DNA of 64,000 bases from Carideicomes alvinocaridis (GCA_005473895.2 SRJI02000019.1:1-64000); one strand, 5' to 3'. Shown: positions 42,530 to 51,467, numbered from the stretch's first letter. Made by a program: numbers and translations. The notes: generated by a model from the letters alone, not told the origin.

Positions 42530-42584
42530 CAGACCGCCCTTTCCAGACCGCCCGTGTCAGACCGCCCGCGTCAGGCCGCCTCCA
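42530..42584. repeat. 14-bp tandem repeat, four copies
   Basis: CAGACCGCCC at 42530, 42544 and 42558, then CAGGCCGCC at 42572, exactly 14 bases apart with variable spacers. The array lies between convergent genes; its last copy provides the stop and last codons of the GAF kinase. Such short arrays are length-variable by replication slippage. Confidence 0.75.
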
Positions 42585-43776
42585 GCCGCCAGCGCGGCAG
42601 GCGGATGATGGCGGAGGTGCGGTTCTCCTCCGCCTCGACCTCGAAGTTGCCGCCATGCAGCTCCACCAGCTTGCGGGTCAGCGGCAGGCCGAGCCCCAGC
42701 CCCCCGCGCGTCCCGCGCTGGTTCAGATCGCCGCCCACCACGAAGGGCTTGTAAAGCTCCGCCAGCTCCACGTGATCGCTGAGCCTGCCGTCGTCGATGA
42801 CCCGGATCTCCGGGTTACCCTCGTCGTCGAGACCGACATTGATGTGAATCCCCGCCCCGCCGTGAAAGACCGCGTTAAGCACCAGCGCGGTGAGCGCCAG
42901 CCGGACCTGCTCCGCATCGACGAAGAGCGGCGTCTTCACCGCCACCGGGTCGAGCACCAGCGACTTGCCGGCGGCATCGGCGCCGGGCAGGTGCAGGTCG
43001 GCCACCTCGGCCACCAGCTCGCCCAGATCGACATGGCGTTCGTTCAGCCGCAATTCGCCGGTCGTGGCGTCGCTGAAGGAGATGATCGTCTCGATCAGCT
43101 CGCTCAGATGCTCGACCGAGCGCCGGGCCCCGAGCGCCAGCTTGGCGTCGACCGCATCGGTCACCCGCCCTTCGAGCAGGCGAAGCGAGCCGAACATCAC
43201 CGTCAGCGGCGTGCGCAGTTCGTGGCCGATCAGGGTGATGAAGGCGGAGGGCCCGGTCTCTTCCTCGGGATCGCGACGCTCGGGCACCTTGCGCTCCAGC
43301 GCGGCGACGACGGCGTCGCCCAGGTTCCGCAGGATGGCGATGGTCGCCTCCGAGGGCGGCTCGTGCGGATTGAAGTCCAGCGCGCAGAGCGACCCGAAGC
43401 GATGACCCGAGGACAGGACCAGCGGCACCCCGGCATAGAAGCGCGCCTGCGGGCCGCCCTCGGCCACCATGGGGTGACGCTTGAAGCGCGGATCGGCGCT
43501 GAGGTCAGGGATCACCATCGGCTCGTCGGCCATGATGGCATAGGTGCAGAAGCTGTTCTCCCGCGGCATCCGCCCCAACTCGATCCCGACGACGGACTTG
43601 TACCATTGGGTCGTGTCCTCGACCACGCTGATATGCGCGACCGGGCAGTCCAGAAGCTTCCGGGTCGCGTCGCAGATCGTGTCGAACAGGGTCTCGTTCT
43701 CTTCGGTCAGGCCGGGGACCGCGTGGATCGCCCTCAATCTCTGCTCTTCGTTGAAAGGGATGGGGTATTCTCTCAT
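42571..43776 (-). CDS. GAF-domain sensor histidine kinase
   Basis: 401 residues from ATG 43776 (MREYPIPFNEEQRLRAI). No transmembrane segment; a GAF domain at about 25-165 (ENSFCTYAIM, GSLCALDFNPH) resembles cyanobacterial/roseobacter light or redox GAF sensors. The kinase core begins at TLIGHELRTPL with phospho-acceptor H185, then an N-box-like LNAVFHGG and GLGLGLPLTRKLVELHG. The G1 box reads IDDGRLSD, missing the usual second Gly, so ATP binding may be atypical. No response regulator is adjacent: an orphan cytoplasmic kinase. Confidence 0.87.
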   Translation of the reverse strand: MREYPIPFNEEQRLRAIHAVPGLTEENETLFDTICDATRKLLDCPVAHISVVEDTTQWYKSVVGIELGRMPRENSFCTYAIMADEPMVIPDLSADPRFKRHPMVAEGGPQARFYAGVPLVLSSGHRFGSLCALDFNPHEPPSEATIAILRNLGDAVVAALERKVPERRDPEEETGPSAFITLIGHELRTPLTVMFGSLRLLEGRVTDAVDAKLALGARRSVEHLSELIETIISFSDATTGELRLNERHVDLGELVAEVADLHLPGADAAGKSLVLDPVAVKTPLFVDAEQVRLALTALVLNAVFHGGAGIHINVGLDDEGNPEIRVIDDGRLSDHVELAELYKPFVVGGDLNQRGTRGGLGLGLPLTRKLVELHGGNFEVEAEENRTSAIIRLPRWRLEAA

Positions 43777-43964
43777 CACACACTCGCTCCACTGCATGCG
43801 GGCCCACGCCCGGTTCCCGCCGGATCGTGCTGATAAGGGCATCCGGAAAAATCCGACATCACAGAGTCGCGATCAGGAAAACGCGGCCGCGAAGTGTGAT
43901 CCCGAGGCTTCAGCAATTGCCATAGCGGCGCCCTCGGCGGGGCAGGACATGCGCCCGGCGAAGG

Positions 43965-44765
43965 TCAGCCGCGGCCCCCAGTCCCCTCCGCGTGGCCCAG
44001 CAGGCGCGAGATTCGGGCGGCCGTGGCGATCAGGTCGTCGCGGATGACGCCATGGACCGCGCGCTCGGTCTCGGCCAGTTTCGGGGCGGTCACGTTGATC
44101 GCCGCCGCCACCCGGCCGGTCATGTCCCGCACCGGCGCCGCGGCCGAGACGATGCCCGCCTCGAAATCGCCCTCGTGGACCACGACCTCTGCCGCGCGGT
44201 CCTTCGCCGCCTGCGCGAGGATCCCCGGCAGGGCCGGTCCCTTGCCGCGGCCCGCGCCCGGCGAATCTGCGCGGTAACGCTCCACGATCTCGGCCTCGGT
44301 TAGGTCCGCCAGCAGCACCCGGCCCATGGTCGTGCCCCGCGCGGGCAGGCGCGAGCCGACCTGCACGATGGCGCCGCCCACCCCGCGCGCGGGCGCCCGC
44401 AGCACGTAAAGCACCGAGGATCCGTCCAGCACCCCCAGATGCGCGGACCATTCCGTCCGGTCGCGCAGGCGTTCGAGCTCGGGCTGCGCGATCTCCACGA
44501 TCTCGCGGGTGGCGACGTAACCGTAGGTCAGCCGCAGCACCCCTGGGCCCAGAGAATAGCTCTGCCCCCGCTCGTCATGCAGCAGGCAGCCGGTCTCGGC
44601 CAGGGTATAGACGGTACGGAAGGCGGCCGAGCGGGTGATGCCGAGCGCCTCCGCGATCTCGCGCAGGGTCAGGACCGGCCGGTCGGGGGTGAAGAGCCGC
44701 AGCACGTCCAGCCCCCGCATCAGCCCCGGCACCAGGTATCGGTCGTCGTTCTTCGTCCCGCTCAT
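43965..44765 (-). CDS. IclR-family transcriptional regulator (for the bicupin/monooxygenase pair)
   Basis: 266 residues, start at 44765 (MSGTKNDDRYLVPGLMRGLDVLRLF). Winged helix in residues about 12-70 (TLREIAEALGITRSAAFRTVYTLAETG), effector domain with SAHLGVLDGSSVLYVLRAP, GTTMGRVLLADL and VSAAAPVRDMTGRVAAAINV. It is divergent from the bicupin gene with a 107-base gap that contains a CCGC/GCGG palindrome, so it probably regulates itself and the bicupin/monooxygenase operon in response to an aromatic compound. Confidence 0.9.
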   Translation of the reverse strand: MSGTKNDDRYLVPGLMRGLDVLRLFTPDRPVLTLREIAEALGITRSAAFRTVYTLAETGCLLHDERGQSYSLGPGVLRLTYGYVATREIVEIAQPELERLRDRTEWSAHLGVLDGSSVLYVLRAPARGVGGAIVQVGSRLPARGTTMGRVLLADLTEAEIVERYRADSPGAGRGKGPALPGILAQAAKDRAAEVVVHEGDFEAGIVSAAAPVRDMTGRVAAAINVTAPKLAETERAVHGVIRDDLIATAARISRLLGHAEGTGGRG

Positions 44766-44801
44766 TCCGCCCAAACCTGCTTTGCCCGTAAAACGCTGTA
44801 T

Positions 44802-44817
44802 GTTCCGCAAAACGCGG
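44802..44817. promoter_or_regulatory. Palindrome in the IclR-bicupin divergent region
   Basis: GTTCCGC-AAAA-CGCGG: arms CCGC (44805-44808) and GCGG (44814-44817) around AAAAC, 36 bases from the IclR start and preceded by a similar AAAACGC at 44790-44796. Its position is right for an operator serving both promoters; binding is inferred. Confidence 0.4.
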
Positions 44818-44872
44818 CGGGCGTAGGTTTGATCCAGAACACGGATGGACTCAACCCCGAAAGGACGATGCC

Positions 44873-45820
44873 ATGAACGCCCAGGACCAGAGCTTTGCCA
44901 CGCTCAAGGACAACCTCAAGGCCCACACCGGCCGCTTCACCGACAAGGCCTTCGACTGGGACGCCTTCCCGTCGAATTCCGGCTATGACGAACTGAAACG
45001 CGCGCAGATGCGCTATATCGGCGCCGGCGGCTCGCCCAAGGTGAACGACACCACCACGCTCAAGCCCGACAACTTCACCCTGTCGCTGATCTACAAGGAG
45101 CCGGGCAAGTACGCCGCCTGCCACTCCCACGAGATCGAGGAGAGCTTCCTGATCATCGACGGCGCGCTGATCGTCGGCTGGGAACGCGACGGCGAGGTGG
45201 TCGAGGTCAATCTCGGGCCCAAGGACATGATCCTGAACGCGCGCGAAATCGGCCACGGGTTCCGCGTCGACGGGGTGGAGCCGGTGCTGATGTCGATCAG
45301 CGTGGACGTGGGCAAGCCCCTTCCGCCGGTCTACCACTACCACCCCAAGGAACACGCGCCGGAACTGGCCCGCGCCTTCGGTGCCGAGCCGGGCAAGACG
45401 CTGAAATTCGACCCCGAGGGCGAGCACCCGCTGCAGCAGCTCATGGCGAAATACGTCGTGCGCCACACCGAGCTGGAAACGCATTGGGAAGACGCGGGCT
45501 TCAGCCGCAAGATCTATTGCGGCCCGGGCGGCGTGGAATCCGACACCTGCCGCAAGGAGATGCTGGGCGTGCCGTCGCGCGTCGGCGTCAAACCCTTCGT
45601 GCGTGACTGCGAGGACAGCTTCTTCGTGCTCGAAGGCACGCTGACCGTGGGCTGGGAAGAGAACGGCGAAGAGGTCGAGGTCGAGCTGGGCCCCCGTGAC
45701 CTGGTCAAGACCCCCGCCGGCCGCCGGCATTGGTTCCGCAACAACGGCGCGCAGGCCGCGACCGTCTGGTACATCGTCGGCTCCGCCGAGCCCGAAGCGG
45801 TGAAATTCGAGGCCGCCTGA
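44873..45820 (+). CDS. Bicupin protein, candidate ring-cleaving dioxygenase
   Basis: 315 residues, start ATG 44873 with AAAGGA seven bases upstream. Two cupin modules. The N-terminal module keeps a full metal site: H84, H86, E90 (CHSHEIEE) and H128 (IGHGF). The C-terminal module has lost the HxH (RDCEDSFFVLEG at 244-255) and keeps only H286. One-sided metal sites are typical of gentisate/salicylate-type bicupin dioxygenases, and the next gene is a salicylate-hydroxylase-like monooxygenase, so hydroxylation followed by ring cleavage is the likely sequence. An isomerase or binding role cannot be excluded. Confidence 0.75.
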   Translation: MNAQDQSFATLKDNLKAHTGRFTDKAFDWDAFPSNSGYDELKRAQMRYIGAGGSPKVNDTTTLKPDNFTLSLIYKEPGKYAACHSHEIEESFLIIDGALIVGWERDGEVVEVNLGPKDMILNAREIGHGFRVDGVEPVLMSISVDVGKPLPPVYHYHPKEHAPELARAFGAEPGKTLKFDPEGEHPLQQLMAKYVVRHTELETHWEDAGFSRKIYCGPGGVESDTCRKEMLGVPSRVGVKPFVRDCEDSFFVLEGTLTVGWEENGEEVEVELGPRDLVKTPAGRRHWFRNNGAQAATVWYIVGSAEPEAVKFEAA

Positions 45821-45872
45821 GCCTCCCCCCGCGCGCCCTGCCCCTCTCTCTCCCCGAGACCGACCTGCGGGC

Positions 45873-45886
45873 GGGGCGCGCGCCCC
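45873..45886. repeat. 14-bp GC palindrome upstream of the monooxygenase gene
   Basis: GGGGCGCGCGCCCC, a perfect palindrome 24 bases before the start of the FAD monooxygenase and 52 bases after the bicupin stop. With no T-run it is not a classic terminator. It could be an intercistronic mRNA structure or chance in GC-rich DNA. Confidence 0.35.
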
Positions 45887-45910
45887 TGACATTTCCAGCC
45901 GGGATCAGCC

Positions 45911-47041
45911 ATGACCAAGCTTTCCATCGCCATCTGCGGCGGCGGCATCGGCGGGCTCTCCGCCGCCATCGCCCTCACCCGCGCCGGCCACAGCGTCGAG
46001 GTTTTCGAGAAGGCCCGCCGCTTCGACCGGGTGGGCGCCGACATCAACCTGACGCCCAACGCCGTCTTTGCCCTCGACGGGCTGGGCGTCGGCCAGGGCC
46101 TGCGCGGCGACGCGGCGCAGCCCACCTTCCGCATCAGCCGCGACGGCACGACCGGCGAGGAAACCTCGCGCCTGCCGCTGTCCGGCGAGGCAGAGAAGAA
46201 ATACGGCGCGCCGCAGCTCACCCTGCACCGGGCCGACCTGCTGGCAGCGCTGATCGATGCCCTGCCCGAGGGCGCGATGCACTTCGGCCTCGCCGCGACA
46301 TCGGTGGAGCTGCCCAAGGGCGCCGCCCGGCTGACGCTGAGCGACGGCACCACCCGCGACTTCGACCTCGTCGTCGGCGCGGACGGCATCCATTCCGCCG
46401 TGCGCACCGCGCTCTGGGGGCCGGATGACCCGGAATTCACCGGCCTCGTCTCCTACCGCTCGGTCTTTCCGCGCGACAAGGCGGGCGACCTGTCGGACCC
46501 GGACGCCTTCACCAAGTGGTGGGGCCCGACCTCGCAGAAGCAGATCGTCACCTTCCCGCTGACCCGGGGCGAGGAGATCTTCGTCTTTGCCACCACCCCG
46601 CAGGACGGCTGGACCGAAGAGGGCTGGACCCTGCCGGGCGATCCGGACGAGCTGCGCGCGCAATATGCCGATTTCCACCCCGATGCGCAGAAGCTGCTGG
46701 CCCATTGCGAGGAGGTGACACGCTCTGCCCTGCACGTGCGCGCGCCGATGCCGCAATGGTCGAAGGGCCGCGCGACGATCCTCGGCGACGCTGCTCACCC
46801 GATGGTGCCCTTCATGGCGCAGGGCGCCTGCATGGCGATCGAGGACGCGGTGGTGCTGGGCCGCTGCCTTGACGGTGTGACGGCCGATGGGATCGAGGCG
46901 GCGCTTGCCCGCTACGAGACCGAGCGCAAGCCGCGCACTGCACGGATCCAGGAGAATTCGCTCGCCAACGAGTTCATGAAGGGCCAGGGCAACGCGGATT
47001 GGGTCTATGGCTACGACGCATGGGGCGTGGCGCTTGGCTGA
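45911..47041 (+). CDS. FAD-dependent aromatic monooxygenase (salicylate/6-hydroxynicotinate hydroxylase-like)
   Basis: 376-residue class A flavoprotein monooxygenase. FAD motif GGGIGGLSAAIALTRAGHSVEVFEK at the N-terminus, the DG motif in VVGADGIHSAVR, and the GDAAHPMVPFMAQGACMAIEDA block binding the ribityl chain. NAD(P)H is the expected electron donor. It lies 90 bases downstream of the bicupin gene on the same strand and under the presumed control of the divergent IclR regulator. The substrate is a hydroxylated aromatic or pyridine acid by family; which one is unknown. Confidence 0.88.
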   Translation: MTKLSIAICGGGIGGLSAAIALTRAGHSVEVFEKARRFDRVGADINLTPNAVFALDGLGVGQGLRGDAAQPTFRISRDGTTGEETSRLPLSGEAEKKYGAPQLTLHRADLLAALIDALPEGAMHFGLAATSVELPKGAARLTLSDGTTRDFDLVVGADGIHSAVRTALWGPDDPEFTGLVSYRSVFPRDKAGDLSDPDAFTKWWGPTSQKQIVTFPLTRGEEIFVFATTPQDGWTEEGWTLPGDPDELRAQYADFHPDAQKLLAHCEEVTRSALHVRAPMPQWSKGRATILGDAAHPMVPFMAQGACMAIEDAVVLGRCLDGVTADGIEAALARYETERKPRTARIQENSLANEFMKGQGNADWVYGYDAWGVALG

Positions 47042-47102
47042 GCCGCTTCCTCGGCTGAGCGCATGAAGTGCAGCGCGGCCCAGAAAGACAAGCGACGGCG
47101 GG

Positions 47103-47657
47103 TCAGCTCCCGGCGTCGCCCTCCTGACCCAGGGCCTTGCGCAGCTCGGGCAGGAACCGCTGCTCGTAATCCGAGCCTACCAGCGGCCCGGGAAAGCGGA
47201 AGAGTACCGTGCCGTCTCCGTCCACGATGAAGGTCTCCGGCGGGGCGGTCACGCCCCAATCGAGCGCCGTGCGACCCTTGGGATCGAAGCCCAGACCAGT
47301 GAAGGGGCTGCCCTCGTCCGCGAGATACTTGAGCGCCTGTTTGGCGTCGTCCTTGAAGTTGACGCCGTTTACCTCGATCCCGTCCTTGGCCATCTGCAAC
47401 AGCGTCGGATGCTCCGCGCGGCAGGGCGGGCACCAGCTGGCCCAGAAGTTCACCACGCTCACCTCGCCATCGCGAAGCATCTCGGGTGTCAGCTTCTCGT
47501 AGCCCGGCAGACCGTTCTCCGTCAGGGCCGGCGCCGCCCGACCCTCGAAGACGGAGGGCAGCCCCTCCGGATCCTCGCGGTACATGCCCACGTAGAACAG
47601 CCCCGCAAGCGCGAGGAAGATCACCGGCGGCAGCAGCATCAGCATGTTAGGACGCAT
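47103..47657 (-). CDS. ccmG: Thiol:disulfide interchange protein CcmG/DsbE
   Basis: 184 residues. N-terminal membrane anchor (LMLLPPVIFLALAGLFYVGMY), then a periplasmic thioredoxin fold with the redox site WASWCPPCRAEHP and the downstream cis-Pro region in GVTAPPETFIVD. It reduces the apocytochrome c heme-binding cysteines (with CcmH). It overlaps ccmD at the 5' end and is the last gene of the leftward ccmABCDG operon. Confidence 0.94.
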   Translation of the reverse strand: MRPNMLMLLPPVIFLALAGLFYVGMYREDPEGLPSVFEGRAAPALTENGLPGYEKLTPEMLRDGEVSVVNFWASWCPPCRAEHPTLLQMAKDGIEVNGVNFKDDAKQALKYLADEGSPFTGLGFDPKGRTALDWGVTAPPETFIVDGDGTVLFRFPGPLVGSDYEQRFLPELRKALGQEGDAGS

Positions 47658-47802
47658 CGCGACGGGCCTCCACCTGCTGCAGCTCGGCCTTGACGCGGGT
47701 GGCGCGCCGCAGGCTCCACCAGACCAGCGCCACCAGCAGCACGATCGTGGCCCCGTAGGCCCAGAGCACCGTGGCCGCGTATTTCCCGAGCTCGGGCATC
47801 AT
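47647..47802 (-). CDS. ccmD: Heme exporter protein CcmD
   Basis: 51-residue single-pass membrane protein (MMPELGKYAATVLWAYGATI, then a hydrophobic helix and a basic RRATRVKAEL stretch). It stabilises the CcmABC-CcmE heme-handling complex. Two adjacent ATG codons are possible starts; the first overlaps the ccmC stop. It overlaps ccmG by 11 bases. Identification rests on size, topology and its exact position between ccmC and ccmG. Confidence 0.9.
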   Translation of the reverse strand: MMPELGKYAATVLWAYGATIVLLVALVWWSLRRATRVKAELQQVEARRDAS

Positions 47803-48527
47803 GCCTGTCTCTCCCGTGCCAGAAGCGCCTTGATCCGCCGCGCCCGGATCTCCGTCCGCGTCCGGAGCAGCACGAGCGCCAGGAACAGCAGCACGAAGCC
47901 CGCGATGCAGACCAGAAGCGGAAAGTAGAAGACGTCGGCCACGTTCTCTTCCTTGTCGAGCGACAGCGACGCGCCCTGGTGCAGGCCCTGGTTCCAGAAC
48001 AGCACCGCGTAGCGCGACAGCACCGCAAAGACCGAGCCCACGAGGCACAGGATCGAGGTCAGGTCCGCCGTCGTGTCCGGATTGTCGATCGCATCCCAGA
48101 GCGCGATGTAGCCGAGGTAGAACAGGAACAGGATCAGGAAGGAGGTGAGCCGCGGATCCCAGGCCCACCAGGTCCCCCACATGGGCTGGCCCCAGATCGC
48201 CCCGGTGACCAGCGCGATCACCGTCATCACCATGCCCACGGGCGCCGCGGCCTTGGCGGCCAGCGCGCTCACGTGGTGGCGCCGGACGATCCAGATGAGC
48301 GAGGCTACCAGCATCATGATCCAGGCGTTGATCGCCATCAGCGCCGCGGGCACGTGCAGGTAGATGATCTTGACCGTCGACTGGAAGCGCGCGGCATCCG
48401 GCGTCAGGAAAAAGCCCCAGACCAGCCCGACCACCAGGCACAGCGCCGCCCCGGCCGACACCCACGGCAGCACGGCGCCCGACAGGCCGAGGAACTTCTT
48501 CGGATTGGCATATTCCCAGAGCGACAT
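47799..48527 (-). CDS. ccmC: Heme exporter/heme-handling protein CcmC
   Basis: 242 residues, six predicted membrane helices. The tryptophan-rich WWD signature is clear (WGQPMWGTWWAWDPRLTS), with flanking periplasmic His residues for heme. It places heme on CcmE. The gene is preceded by ccmB (42-base gap) and overlaps ccmD. Confidence 0.96.
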   Translation of the reverse strand: MSLWEYANPKKFLGLSGAVLPWVSAGAALCLVVGLVWGFFLTPDAARFQSTVKIIYLHVPAALMAINAWIMMLVASLIWIVRRHHVSALAAKAAAPVGMVMTVIALVTGAIWGQPMWGTWWAWDPRLTSFLILFLFYLGYIALWDAIDNPDTTADLTSILCLVGSVFAVLSRYAVLFWNQGLHQGASLSLDKEENVADVFYFPLLVCIAGFVLLFLALVLLRTRTEIRARRIKALLARERQA

Positions 48528-48569
48528 GAGCGCGATCTAACCCTTGCAGGTGCGGGCCGCAATGCGGGG

Positions 48570-49226
48570 TTACCGCAGGTTGACCTTCAATACCGCAGCC
48601 GAGGCGAAGGGCAAAAGCGCGATAGTGCCGCAGGTGATCCCCGCCAGCATGGCGAGCGGCGTCGCCACGTCCAGCCCGACGGCCCCGCGCCGCGCCACCT
48701 CGGCCCCGAAGATGAGCGTCGGCACGTAGAGCGGCAGCACCAGCAGCGACAGCAGCAGCCCGCCCCGCTTCAGCCCCACGGTCAGCGCCGCGCCGAAAGT
48801 GCCGATCACCGACAGCGCCGGCGTGCCGAGCGCCAGCCCCAGCGTGAGCCACAGGTAGCCCGGCGCCGGCAGCGACAGCAGCACGCCCATGGCCGGCGCG
48901 GCCAGCACCAGCGGCAGGCCCGTGGTCAGCCAGTGCGCGAGCGCCTTGACGCTGACCAGCGCCTCCATCGGCAGGGGCGCGGTGGCCATGAGGTCCAGCG
49001 TCCCGTCCTCCCAGTCGAGCGCGAGGATGCGGTCGAGCGACAGCAGGCAGGCCAGGAGCGCACCCAGCCACAGGATCCCCGGCGCGATCGAGGCCAAGAG
49101 CCGCGGCTCCGGCCCGACGCCGAAGGGCACCAGCACCGTGACGATCAGGAAGAAGGCCAGTCCAAGGCCAAAGCCACCGCCGGCCCGGACCGCCAGGGCG
49201 AGGTCCCGTCCCAGCAGCGCGATCAC
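48570..49226 (-). CDS. ccmB: Heme exporter protein CcmB
   Basis: 218 residues, hydrophobic throughout. The conserved [29 protein letters not shown] block and the [19 protein letters not shown] segment are typical. Membrane partner of the CcmA ATPase in releasing holo-CcmE. Its start overlaps the ccmA stop as ATGA. Confidence 0.96.
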   Translation of the reverse strand: MIALLGRDLALAVRAGGGFGLGLAFFLIVTVLVPFGVGPEPRLLASIAPGILWLGALLACLLSLDRILALDWEDGTLDLMATAPLPMEALVSVKALAHWLTTGLPLVLAAPAMGVLLSLPAPGYLWLTLGLALGTPALSVIGTFGAALTVGLKRGGLLLSLLVLPLYVPTLIFGAEVARRGAVGLDVATPLAMLAGITCGTIALLPFASAAVLKVNLR

Positions 49227-49837
49227 AGGAAGGACTCCGCGTAGCCCTCGGGCTCTTCCACCGGGCGGGCCTTGTAGGGGGCGACGTCCAGCACCCGCGC
49301 CTCCAGCCCCAGCTCGATATGGGTGGCGATCACCGCCGCTCCCCCCGCCGCCAGATGCGCGCGCAATGTCCGGGCGAAGGTGGCGACATGGCCGGTATCA
49401 AGCGACACCGTGGGCTCGTCCAGCAGCCACAGCCTTCGCCCCGTGACCAGCAGCCGCGCCAGCCCCAGCCGCCGCTTCTGCCCGGCCGAAAGCGCCCCGG
49501 CCGGCCGGTCGGCCAGCGGCTCCAGCTCGAACCCCTCGAGCGCCGCGGCGATGTCGCGCCGGCCGAAGATGCGCGCCCAGAATGTCAGGTTCTCCGCCAC
49601 GGTCAGCGTCGCCTTCAGCCCGTCCGCATGGCCGGCATAGGCCGCGCTGTCCGGCGCCATCTCCACCCGGCCCGAACCCGGCGGCTGCAGCCCGGCCAGC
49701 GTGCGCAGCAGCGTCGTCTTGCCCGAGCCGTTGGGCCCGCGCAGCACCAGCGCCTCGCCGGGGGCGAGGGAAAATCCCAGCCCCTCCAGCACCGGCACGC
49801 CGCCCCGCGCCACGCAAAGATCCTCGACCCTCAGCAT
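49223..49837 (-). CDS. ccmA: Cytochrome c biogenesis ATP-binding protein CcmA
   Basis: 204 residues from ATG 49837 ([17 protein letters not shown]); a longer upstream frame is not homologous. Walker [18 protein letters not shown], signature [16 protein letters not shown], Walker [13 protein letters not shown], and the H-loop as ATHIEL. The signature SAGQ rather than SGGQ is normal for CcmA. First gene of the ccmABCDG operon; ccmE and ccmFH are not in the window. Confidence 0.95.
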   Translation of the reverse strand: MLRVEDLCVARGGVPVLEGLGFSLAPGEALVLRGPNGSGKTTLLRTLAGLQPPGSGRVEMAPDSAAYAGHADGLKATLTVAENLTFWARIFGRRDIAAALEGFELEPLADRPAGALSAGQKRRLGLARLLVTGRRLWLLDEPTVSLDTGHVATFARTLRAHLAAGGAAVIATHIELGLEARVLDVAPYKARPVEEPEGYAESFL

Positions 49838-50090
49838 GGTCCCGGGCTTAGCGCATCGCCCCGCCCTCGGAAACAGGTTCTTTCCGGCGATGGAGCCCAT
49901 GGCGCCCGACCGTGGAGACCTTGCCGACAAGGCCGGTGCTGCGCGTGCCACCCGACCTGACCGAGGCCATGGAATCGGGCGGCATGACCAGCATGACCCC
50001 TCCCTGCGCAGATTTGCCCACCGCCGGGATGGCAGCGCCGCGGGAAGTGGTTGTAGGGTAGCGCAACGAACGGAATCGCGAGGCAGGACC

Positions 50091-50555
50091 ATGCAGCAGG
50101 CGGATCACGGGCGCGCCGCCGCCGGAGGCGCCCCAGGGGCAGGCGAACCGCTCGGCCTGTCGCACATCACCCTCATCGTCAGCGACCTCGACCGCACGCA
50201 GGAGATGCTGGAGCAGGTTTTCGAGGCGCGCTGCCTCTACCGCAGCGACGGGCAGACCTTCTCGCTCTCCGAAGAGCGCTTCTTCGACATCGGCGGCACC
50301 TGGCTCGCCATCATGAAGGGCGACCCCCTGCCCGCGCGCAGCTACAACCACGTCGCCTTCCGCATCCGCGAGGACGAGTTCGAGACCCGTCGCGCCCGGA
50401 TCGAGGCGCTCGGCCTCGAGCTGCGCGCGCCGCGTCCGCGGATCCCCGGCGAGGGCCGGTCGCTCTATTTCCACGGCCCCGACGACCACCTGTTCGAGCT
50501 GCATACCGGCACCCTGGCCGAGCGCCTCGCCGCCTATGAAAGCGCCGCCCGATGA
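50091..50555 (+). CDS. FosX-like fosfomycin epoxide hydrolase (VOC family)
   Basis: 154 residues, start ATG 50091, with a 20-residue Gly/Ala-rich N-terminal extension before the FosX core [15 protein letters not shown]. Metal ligands: H25 (LSHIT), H87 (SYNHVAF) and E136 (HLFELHTG). The water-activating Glu that distinguishes FosX from FosA is present as E62 (SLSEERFF, aligning with Glu44 of Listeria FosX). [18 protein letters not shown] is strongly FosX-like. Predicted to open the epoxide of fosfomycin or a natural relative with water. Its stop overlaps the DMT transporter start. Confidence 0.83.
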   Translation: MQQADHGRAAAGGAPGAGEPLGLSHITLIVSDLDRTQEMLEQVFEARCLYRSDGQTFSLSEERFFDIGGTWLAIMKGDPLPARSYNHVAFRIREDEFETRRARIEALGLELRAPRPRIPGEGRSLYFHGPDDHLFELHTGTLAERLAAYESAAR

Positions 50556-51397
50556 GCGCCACGGTCTTCGCCATCGTGCTGCTGGCCGCGGTCTTGCATG
50601 CCTGCTGGAACGCCATGGTGAAGGGCGGGGCCGACAAGGCCGCCGCCATGACGGCGGTGATCCTCGGCCAGGCGGTCTGCGGCCTCCTGCTGCTGCCCTT
50701 CGCGCCGCTGCCCTCGGCCGAGGCGCTGCCCTGGCTGGCCGGCGGCGTGGCGCTGCACCTGGGCTACAACGTCTTCCTGATCCAGGCCTACCGGATCGGC
50801 GACCTCACGCAGGTCTATCCCATCGCGCGGGGTGCCTCGCCGCTGCTGGTGCTGCTGGGAACGGCGCTGTTCCTGTCGGTGGATTTCACCACGACCGAGC
50901 TGGTGGCGATCTGCATCATCTGCATCGGCATCGCCTCCACAAGCCTCGCGCGGCGGGCCGACGGGCTGTTCCAGGGCAAGGCGGCGTTGCTGGCGCTGGT
51001 GACCGGCGGGTTCATCGCCGGTTATTCCATCGTCGACGGTCAGGGCGCGCGGGCGGCGGGCACGGCGCTTGGCTATTTCGGCTGGCTCTCGGTGCTGGAC
51101 GGGCTGGCCTTCCTTGTCGGGTGGCGCGTGGTCCGGCCCGAGGTGATCGGCCAGGCTCTCGCCCTGCGGCGGCACCTGGTGCTGGGCGGCGCGGCCTCGT
51201 TCACCGCCTACCTGCTGGTCGTGTGGTCCTTCACCCATGCGCCGATCGCGCTGGTCACGGCGCTGCGCGAGACCTCGATCGTCTTCGCGCTGCTGATCGG
51301 GGTGACCCTGCTGGGCGAGAAGATCAGCCTGGGCAAGGTGCTGTCCACCGCCACCACGCTCGCCGGGGCGATCCTGCTGCGCCTGGGGCGGAGTTGA
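50552..51397 (+). CDS. EamA/DMT-family transporter
   Basis: 281 residues with about ten hydrophobic helices in two EamA repeats (LHACWNAMVKGGADK in repeat 1; the IALVTALRETSIVFALLIGV block in repeat 2). Drug/metabolite exporter superfamily; substrate unknown. The ATGA overlap with the FosX-like gene makes co-expression certain, so export of the same or a related compound is a reasonable inference. Confidence 0.88.
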   Translation: MSATVFAIVLLAAVLHACWNAMVKGGADKAAAMTAVILGQAVCGLLLLPFAPLPSAEALPWLAGGVALHLGYNVFLIQAYRIGDLTQVYPIARGASPLLVLLGTALFLSVDFTTTELVAICIICIGIASTSLARRADGLFQGKAALLALVTGGFIAGYSIVDGQGARAAGTALGYFGWLSVLDGLAFLVGWRVVRPEVIGQALALRRHLVLGGAASFTAYLLVVWSFTHAPIALVTALRETSIVFALLIGVTLLGEKISLGKVLSTATTLAGAILLRLGRS

Positions 51398-51467
51398 CCA
51401 TGGCGGGCGCGGTTGCAGCCTGGCGGCCGGGGCTCCGGCAAGGCCGCAGATTGAGGGAGACCTGCCG

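Noticed and set aside
49838-50090. Longer N-terminal extensions for ccmA (to 50092) and for the FosX-like gene (from 49701)
   Set aside because: The extensions are antisense shadows of each other's 5' regions and are not homologous to either family; the chosen starts give standard N-termini.
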